Origin: an archaeon
Lineage (GTDB): Archaea; Nanobdellota; Nanobdellia; Woesearchaeales; GW2011-AR9
DNA length: 8,738 nt
Reading direction: 5' to 3'
Assembly: GCA_023266155.1 (NCBI GenBank)
Contig: JAHFRS010000041.1
Coordinates: forward strand, 1-8,738
Of the stretch, positions 4,371 through 8,738 are shown piece by piece. A program made the translations under genes and the position numbers. Each line of letters opens with the position of its first letter. Positions within the stretch are counted from its first letter, which is position 1. Under the pieces are notes generated by a model. It had not been told where the DNA came from. It saw nothing but the letters and a program-made list of their open reading frames with translations, and searched no databases.

Positions 4371-6827
4371 TCAATGAATTAGGCCTATGCCGATGGCCAT
4401 TTTCTCACTATGGAATGATGTTGGGCCGGTAAAAAAAAGCGTTTTGACATTCAAGACAGCTCGTAAATCGTCTTCAATCGAAAGAATCAGCTGTTGAAAC
4501 TCTTTTTCACTGCTGACTAAAATCAATTCTTTCAATTCTTCTTTCATTGACCAATGCTGTGCTGATTTGTATTTTCGCACCGCGTCGATAATATCCACAC
4601 CGAGATCTCCAACCAGTTCTGCCTGTTGATCAATTCGTCTGGTGTCGCTCCGCGGCCAGGATGAACAATGAATGCTGCTGCTCTTTTCCTGCTGGGCAAA
4701 GGTTTGCTGGTAGATTTCTTCCGTGAGATGAGGCATGATCGGCGCCATCATTTTCAGGATACTGAGTAAAGCGGCATAAAGCATCCGCTGGGCACTTTTT
4801 CTTTCCTGAGGGCCGCGCTGCTGCTGATTATACAGCCGGTCCTTGACGATTTCCAGGTAATAATCACAAAAGGTGTGCCAGAAGAAATTTTCCACTCCCG
4901 TTTTAGTTTTGGCATATTCATACTGGTCAAATGATGCGCTGCTCTCCTGAATAAGACGCTGCAGTTTACTCTCTAACCACAAATCAAACACGGGCATGAC
5001 TTGAACATCAGCACCATCATAATCTTCCAGATGCTGCCGACAGAATTTGGCGGCATTCCATAATTTGGTGGCAAATTTTTGGCCCGTCACCAGATCTTTC
5101 TCCTGAAATGGTAAATCGTCGCCTAATTTTGCGCCGGCGGCCCAGAAGCGTAAAGCGTCAGCAGAATATTTCTGGATCATCACTTGTGGCTCGATGATGT
5201 TACCTAATGATTTTGACATTTTCCTTCCCTGTGGATCCTGGGCATGGCCGGAAATCATGACTGTCTTCCATGGTGCCCGATGATGGTGGAAATAACTTTT
5301 GACGAGCGTGTAAAACAGCCAGGTCCGGATGATATCGTGCGCCTGCGGCCGTAAAGAAAAAGGATCTTTCTCTGAAAAGATAAAATCATATTCGCCCTGA
5401 TGCGCCCAATTGCCGGCAATTTCCGGGGTCACTGACGATGTCGCCCAAGTATCCAAGACGTCAGTTTCACCGCTAAATTCTGTGGAACCACAAGAACAAG
5501 GTTTAATGGGTTTTTGGATGGTGGGGTCAACCGGCAACTCTTTCCGCTCCGGCAGCATTATCGTCTGGCAGCGTCGGCAGGTCCAGATCGGAATGGGAAT
5601 GCCAAAATGCCGTTGCCGGGAAATGCACCAATCCCAATTGAGGTTCTGCACCCAATGATCGTAACGGACTTTCATATGTGCAGGATACCAAGCGATTTCA
5701 TTTGCTAATCTAAGCAATTCTTCTTTTTTGTCTAGAATCTTAATGTACCACTGTTTGGTTTTCAGAAATTCAATCTCAGTCTTACAGCGTTCATGGACGT
5801 TGACGGCGTGCGTGATCGGCTGTTGTCGAACTAAGGCTCCACTGATTTTCAATTTGTCAAGAATCGCGGTTCTGGCTTCTTTAATTTTAAGCCCTTTAAA
5901 TTCTCCCGCCAACTCATTCATTTTCCCGTATTTTTCCAATACCACACGCAGAGGAAGTTTATATCGATGCCACTTATCCACGTCGTCTTTATCACCAAAG
6001 GTACAGACCATCATCAAGCCCGTGCCTTTGTCTTTGTCTACCGTTTCATCGCTGAGAATCGGAACGTCGTAATTAAATAATGGAACTTTGGCGAATTTGC
6101 CTTTGAGTGGAGTATAGCGTGGGTCGTCGGGGTGATAAAATAACGCGACGCAGGCAGGAATAAGTTCCGGTCGGGTAGTGGAGATCACTAATTCCTTCCC
6201 ACCTGACATAAACAACACATCATTAAAGTGAGACGTCATCTCCAGATTTTCAAATTCGGCTTGGGCAATGGCGGTCTGGCAGCTGACACAATAGGTATTT
6301 GGTGATTCCTGCTGGTAAATCCTACCTTTTCGGTATAGTTCCAGGAAAGACCATTGGGAGGTTATCTGGCAGTGTGTATTGATGGTGGAATAGGAGCGTT
6401 TGAAATCGGCGGACATGCCGATATTCTTCCAGCTCTGGATAAAAAGCGGCTTTTCCTGTTCAATGACGTGCCTGCAGATTTTGACAAATTCTTCCCGGCT
6501 CATTTTGCTGGAGAGAATGTTCTTGATTTTTTCCACTAACCGTTCCGTGGGCAGGCCGTTATCGTCCGTGCCAAAGGGAAAGAAAACGTTTTTGCCGCGC
6601 ATCCGCTGATAGCGGGCGATAATATCCTGCTGGGTGTAACTGAAGGCATGGCCCAGATGCATTTTACCGGAGACCGTGGGCGGAGGAGTATCAATACTAT
6701 ACATTTCTTTTTTTACATCGGGATGGAACTCGTAAATCCCCTGATCTTCCCAATATTGCTGCCATTTTGTTTCGGATTCATGAGGGTTGTAGCGGTCGGG
6801 AATATCACTGCTCGCTGGTTTTTTCAT
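4371..6827 (-). CDS. valS: Valine--tRNA ligase, archaeal type
   Basis: This is a complete 818-residue class I valyl-tRNA synthetase, which charges tRNA-Val and removes misactivated threonine. The HIGH motif is HLGH (57-60) within DTPPPTVSGKMHLGH, and KMSKS is intact at 536-540. Cys pairs C180/C183, C417/C420 and C444/C446 suggest zinc knobs. The CP1 editing domain carries TTRPELIPACVALF (about 215-228). VTPEIAGNWA and the HDIIRTWLFYT helix are in the expected order, followed by a helical anticodon-binding domain (about 590-740). The wording FFPFGTDDNGLPTERLVEK is that of archaeal and Rickettsia enzymes. Like those, it lacks the C-terminal coiled-coil arm of the 951-residue E. coli enzyme. The start overlaps the upstream gene's stop (ATGA), with GGAGG 11 nt before the ATG. 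A diverged copy of this N-terminus lies at 7448-7377. Confidence 0.97.
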   Translation of the reverse strand: MKKPASSDIPDRYNPHESETKWQQYWEDQGIYEFHPDVKKEMYSIDTPPPTVSGKMHLGHAFSYTQQDIIARYQRMRGKNVFFPFGTDDNGLPTERLVEKIKNILSSKMSREEFVKICRHVIEQEKPLFIQSWKNIGMSADFKRSYSTINTHCQITSQWSFLELYRKGRIYQQESPNTYCVSCQTAIAQAEFENLEMTSHFNDVLFMSGGKELVISTTRPELIPACVALFYHPDDPRYTPLKGKFAKVPLFNYDVPILSDETVDKDKGTGLMMVCTFGDKDDVDKWHRYKLPLRVVLEKYGKMNELAGEFKGLKIKEARTAILDKLKISGALVRQQPITHAVNVHERCKTEIEFLKTKQWYIKILDKKEELLRLANEIAWYPAHMKVRYDHWVQNLNWDWCISRQRHFGIPIPIWTCRRCQTIMLPERKELPVDPTIQKPIKPCSCGSTEFSGETDVLDTWATSSVTPEIAGNWAHQGEYDFIFSEKDPFSLRPQAHDIIRTWLFYTLVKSYFHHHRAPWKTVMISGHAQDPQGRKMSKSLGNIIEPQVMIQKYSADALRFWAAGAKLGDDLPFQEKDLVTGQKFATKLWNAAKFCRQHLEDYDGADVQVMPVFDLWLESKLQRLIQESSASFDQYEYAKTKTGVENFFWHTFCDYYLEIVKDRLYNQQQRGPQERKSAQRMLYAALLSILKMMAPIMPHLTEEIYQQTFAQQEKSSSIHCSSWPRSDTRRIDQQAELVGDLGVDIIDAVRKYKSAQHWSMKEELKELILVSSEKEFQQLILSIEDDLRAVLNVKTLFFTGPTSFHSEKMAIGIGLIH

Positions 6828-7375
6828 GTTACTCTGTTCCTCCGGAAGAGATGAGATATAACTCCCGCAGCTAATTCTGGTCTCGTTTGTCTCACCGCTG
6901 GCGAGAGTTTCTTTATTGAAATCATACTTCGTTCAAAATAACCAGAATCAAGCTGCCTCTCCAGCTCTCGAGAACTATATCTCTCTTTGAGGCACAGCCG
7001 GAGGTAGAATTCTTTTTCTTCCAGCGACTTAGTCTTTGACAATATCAGCAGATGATTAGTCCAAGTTAATTGTGTCAGCAGTGCCGAGAGTTTTGGCTCT
7101 GGGGCGTAGGCCTCATAAAACTGTTTCATCCGCCATAAATTCTTATTTGAATATCCTCTCAAATCAGGATACTTCTGCATGATAAAATCAGCGAGCTCCT
7201 GGACAATAGCTTCACCCCATTGGGCACTCTGGACTTTTGTGCTAATATATTTTCCAATATTCCAGTATAAATCTATCAGCTGGGTATTGATGGCGAGAAA
7301 GGCTTTTTCTTTAGCGGCCTGAATAAGAGAAACGACGGCTAAAAAGTCTTTTTCCTTACTGCTGATAATTTTCAT
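6824..7375 (-). CDS. DUF1016 N-terminal domain protein (YhcG-like), lacking the PDDEXK nuclease domain
   Basis: This 183-residue protein matches the N-terminal, winged-helix-like DUF1016_N domain of YhcG family proteins. The landmarks are LYWNIGKYIS (about 36-45), WGEAIVQELADFI, KYPDLRGYSNKNLWRMKQFY (about 69-88), LTWTNHLLILSKTKS, EEKEFYLRLCLKERYSSRELERQLDSG and FERSM. Full-length family members are roughly 340-380 residues and carry a PDDEXK nuclease domain. Here the sequence diverges after KLSPAVRQT and stops at the valS start codon, so the nuclease half is missing. Without it the protein probably cannot cut DNA, though it could still bind partners. GGAGG stands 9 nt before the ATG, inside the valS fossil reading frame. 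The fossil's stop is 1 nt upstream and valS overlaps by 4 nt downstream, so the three frames look translationally coupled. Confidence 0.88.
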   Translation of the reverse strand: MKIISSKEKDFLAVVSLIQAAKEKAFLAINTQLIDLYWNIGKYISTKVQSAQWGEAIVQELADFIMQKYPDLRGYSNKNLWRMKQFYEAYAPEPKLSALLTQLTWTNHLLILSKTKSLEEKEFYLRLCLKERYSSRELERQLDSGYFERSMISIKKLSPAVRQTRPELAAGVISHLFRRNRVT

Positions 7376-7376
7376 C

Positions 7377-7448
7377 TCAACGTTCCTCCCAATACTTCGG
7401 CCATTTAGGTTCAGCTTCTTTGGGGTTGTAACGGTCGGGAAAGGTCAT
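7377..7448 (-). pseudogene. 5' fossil of a second valS, or 23-codon leader peptide
   Basis: From the ATG at 7448 the minus strand reads MTFPDRYNPKEAEPKW then PKYWEER and a TGA. This is the start of a ValRS. It aligns with residues 10-28 of the valS in this window (PDRYNPHESETKWQQYWED), with 13 of 19 residues and 44 of 57 nucleotides identical by hand count (7439-7383 against 6800-6744). The reading frame is intact and sits about 27 nt behind a TATA box, so it is probably transcribed as a leaderless message and may be translated. The divergence argues against a recent tandem duplication. Replacement of a resident valS by a foreign DUF1016-valS segment is one explanation. Confidence 0.8.
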
Positions 7449-7470
7449 TCTGTCCGTGGATTATGGAGGT

Positions 7471-7480
7471 ATTTAAAAAA
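7471..7480 (-). promoter_or_regulatory. TATA box of the valS fossil-DUF1016-valS operon
   Basis: TTTTTTAAAT on the minus strand has its centre about 27 nt before the ATG at 7448, the leaderless distance seen for other genes here. No other clear promoter lies between it and valS, so it probably drives the whole operon. Confidence 0.6.
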
Positions 7481-7565
7481 GTAATTGAGAGAATTGTCTG
7501 GTATTTTAACTGGTCATAAAAATATCTCCAACTCGTTCCAAGAAAATTACTGTAAAGTAACAAAA

Positions 7566-7577
7566 GCTTTATAAAGC
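7566..7577 (+). promoter_or_regulatory. Palindromic TATA box for the gene at 7600
   Basis: GCTTTATAAAGC is a perfect 12-bp palindrome containing TTTATAAA. Its centre is about 28 nt before the ATG at 7600, with no Shine-Dalgarno sequence, so the message is probably leaderless. The palindrome could also be a site for a dimeric regulator. The divergent valS-operon promoter is about 90 nt away. Confidence 0.65.
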
Positions 7578-7599
7578 CGCGTTGGTTCTGCAAACTTAA

Positions 7600-8595
7600 A
7601 TGGGACACGAAGATTATCAAATCAATGTCTATGCGCGAAAACCATTCACTGTTGGCACAGTGGTAAAAGTAGTACGAGCTTTGACTGCTGGTACAGTGGT
7701 AAAAGTAGTACAAGCTTTGCCTAAACCAGAAACTGTCTGGGCAGAACTCAGCAGAGAACATAAAAAAGTGGCCAAAGGACAGCTAACACCTAGTTTGAGG
7801 TTAGATTCTCCATCTAAAAAAGCAGTGGTTAATCTCTTATCTGACAGGGATGTTTCACAGGCACTGGATATGATAACATTAAATTATGGGGGGGGTGAAT
7901 CACAGCTTGGCTGTGTACATGTGCAACTGACTCCTGGATTTGCTCGTGCTGAAAATGCAGATGAAATTTATGGTGAGACAGATTTAGCAGGCGAATTAGA
8001 ACGAAGAAGTATGCAAACCATGAGACATGTCGCTGCGATCACCCATGAGTCAGGTAATGAAGGAAAGTTGGACAGGCGCGTCTTTGACTATGGGCGTAAA
8101 GTGGTTACCGCCATTATTCCTAAAGAGGCAATGACAGATTACGCGTTAATTCTTCATGAATTTCAAGATAGGTATTTTATTGTGAGCAGAGATACATTTT
8201 TGGGAAGCTTAGACGACCTTATCAGGCAGAATTGTCAAGGAGTGAGCAAGCCTGCACTTCCTGCTAACGTCTATGTCCATTATCAGGTTGATGAAAGCGT
8301 GGTTGCTGGACTTAGAACAAAAGATATCACCACAAAATCAGCCACTATCGCAGGAGCATATTTTGGCAGACATCCTGTTGCCGGGCCATTTACCTCAAGA
8401 ACACCGCTGGGGCTCAATGTTATTCTTCATTATACGTCTCATGGATTAGCGGGAGCAACCTATACAAAAATGAGCGACATTGAAAGGCTGATGGATGATT
8501 TTAAAGCTCAAAAGCCCGAAGACTTAGTGGGAAAAACTGTTCTTGCCTGCTTGAAAAAAGATCGGCTGCTGGGATTGGCGAAAGTGAAAAGATAA
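7600..8595 (+). CDS. Hypothetical protein with N-terminal tandem repeat
   Basis: This 331-residue protein is not recognised. No signal peptide or membrane segment is visible. Residues 17-40 are two copies of a 12-residue unit (TVGTVVKVVRAL, TAGTVVKVVQAL). The rest is a mixed alpha/beta sequence with blocks such as ELERRSMQTMRHVAAITHESG (about 130-150), VVTAIIPKEAMTDYALILHEF, DRYFIVSRDTF, LPANVYVHYQVDES and GLNVILHYTSHGLAGATY. HVAAITHESG and ILHEF contain His and Glu, but not in a metal-binding motif I can name. A run of eight Gs (7888-7895) encodes GGG with the frame kept. The start is supported by the TATA box at leaderless distance. It is divergent from the valS operon and probably transcribed alone. 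The Lys/Arg-rich end (LAKVKR) precedes a T-rich terminator. Confidence 0.85.
   Translation: MGHEDYQINVYARKPFTVGTVVKVVRALTAGTVVKVVQALPKPETVWAELSREHKKVAKGQLTPSLRLDSPSKKAVVNLLSDRDVSQALDMITLNYGGGESQLGCVHVQLTPGFARAENADEIYGETDLAGELERRSMQTMRHVAAITHESGNEGKLDRRVFDYGRKVVTAIIPKEAMTDYALILHEFQDRYFIVSRDTFLGSLDDLIRQNCQGVSKPALPANVYVHYQVDESVVAGLRTKDITTKSATIAGAYFGRHPVAGPFTSRTPLGLNVILHYTSHGLAGATYTKMSDIERLMDDFKAQKPEDLVGKTVLACLKKDRLLGLAKVKR
7648..7719 (+). repeat. Two-copy 36-nt in-frame tandem repeat
   Basis: Units 7648-7683 and 7684-7719 differ at 3 of 36 positions by hand count and encode two 12-residue copies built on GTVVKVV(R/Q)AL. Two of the differences are synonymous within GT and TV/TA codons or nearby, and one changes Arg to Gln. 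The high identity suggests a fairly recent duplication inside the gene. Confidence 0.9.
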
Positions 8596-8610
8596 ATTCT
8601 CTTCTCAAAA

Positions 8611-8633
8611 TAATTATTTTTCATTTATTCATT
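8611..8633 (+). terminator. T-rich terminator after the 7600 gene
   Basis: Fifteen nucleotides past the stop, TAATTATTTTTCATTTATTC contains a T5 run and further T triplets, a usual archaeal termination context. Confidence 0.5.
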
Positions 8634-8638
8634 CCACC

Positions 8639-8692
8639 TTACAACTGATAACCGAAAGCTAATCCACCGGCGCCGATCCCCCCTTTCAGGGA
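8639..8692 (-). other. Possible C-terminal coding remnant (minus strand)
   Basis: The minus strand reads a Gly-rich peptide, GGIGAGGLAFGYQL, just before a TAA at 8641-8639. The stretch is GC-rich between AT-rich flanks. The frame closes upstream at a TAA (8695-8693) next to a six-base G run, so an intact gene is excluded unless a frameshift is present. It could be a decayed end of a membrane protein, or chance. Confidence 0.2.
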
Positions 8693-8721
8693 TTATTGAC
8701 AATCAAAAGTTAATTTTTGGC

Positions 8722-8736
8722 CGAAAGATATATAAA
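8722..8736 (+). promoter_or_regulatory. BRE and TATA box for a gene beyond the window
   Basis: CGAAAGA followed directly by TATATAAA (8729-8736) is the best match to an archaeal TFB element plus TATA box in the window. The product would start about 25 nt further on, outside the sequence given. Confidence 0.65.
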
Positions 8737-8738
8737 TT

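Noticed and set aside
5410..6854. Several 60-114-codon plus-strand open frames over valS
   Set aside because: They are antisense to an intact synthetase with every motif in place and have no start signals.
7411..7761. A 116-codon minus-strand open frame over the divergent promoter region
   Set aside because: It crosses both promoters and the start of the 7600 gene antisense, is rich in Tyr/Phe/Cys as expected of a shadow, and competes with the clear ValRS fossil frame at 7448-7377.
1..8738. DGR template repeat, reverse transcriptase, tnpA/tnpB, CRISPR array, tRNA or rRNA
   Set aside because: I read both strands for these and saw none. In particular, no second copy of the 1204-1272 block with adenines in place of the variable bases was found by eye.

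Overview
The window looks like a piece of an AT-rich archaeal chromosome, most likely from a DPANN lineage such as Woesearchaeota or Pacearchaeota. The lineage is an inference. It rests on TATA-type promoters placed about 25-28 nt before start codons (leaderless messages), an archaeal-type ValRS without the C-terminal coiled-coil arm, a short DUF5679-like zinc-ribbon protein, and a hypothetical protein resembling surface-protein-like families I associate with Woesearchaeota.

Layout. Positions 2-460 (+) are the 3' end of hisS. It is followed by an orphan hairpin that resembles the right end, and the omega-RNA 3' scaffold, of IS200/IS605 elements. Positions 604-1461 (+) encode a hypothetical protein with an internal GC-rich stretch of 23 consecutive codons ending in T or C, which resembles the variable region of a diversity-generating retroelement (DGR) target. 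Positions 1515-2423 (+) encode an unrecognised protein from a leaderless message. Positions 2532-3944 (+) are cysS, also probably leaderless. The convergent gap 3945-4071 holds terminators for both strands and an open frame without a start. On the minus strand come a 59-residue zinc-ribbon protein (4251-4072), valS (6827-4371), a DUF1016/YhcG N-terminal-domain protein without its nuclease half (7375-6824), and a 23-codon fossil of a second valS 5' end (7448-7377). The fossil still sits behind a promoter. Positions 7600-8595 (+) encode an unrecognised protein, read divergently from the valS operon, with a 36-nt in-frame tandem repeat. The window ends in a strong promoter-like sequence for something beyond position 8738.

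How the parts relate. Three aminoacyl-tRNA synthetases (His, Cys, Val) give the region a housekeeping core, with accessory genes between them. The valS locus appears rearranged. A promoter and the first 22 codons of one valS copy are followed by a truncated DUF1016 gene and then by a complete but diverged valS, with tight spacing and an ATGA overlap that suggest one translationally coupled message. No reverse transcriptase, DGR template repeat, transposase, CRISPR array, tRNA or rRNA was seen in the window.
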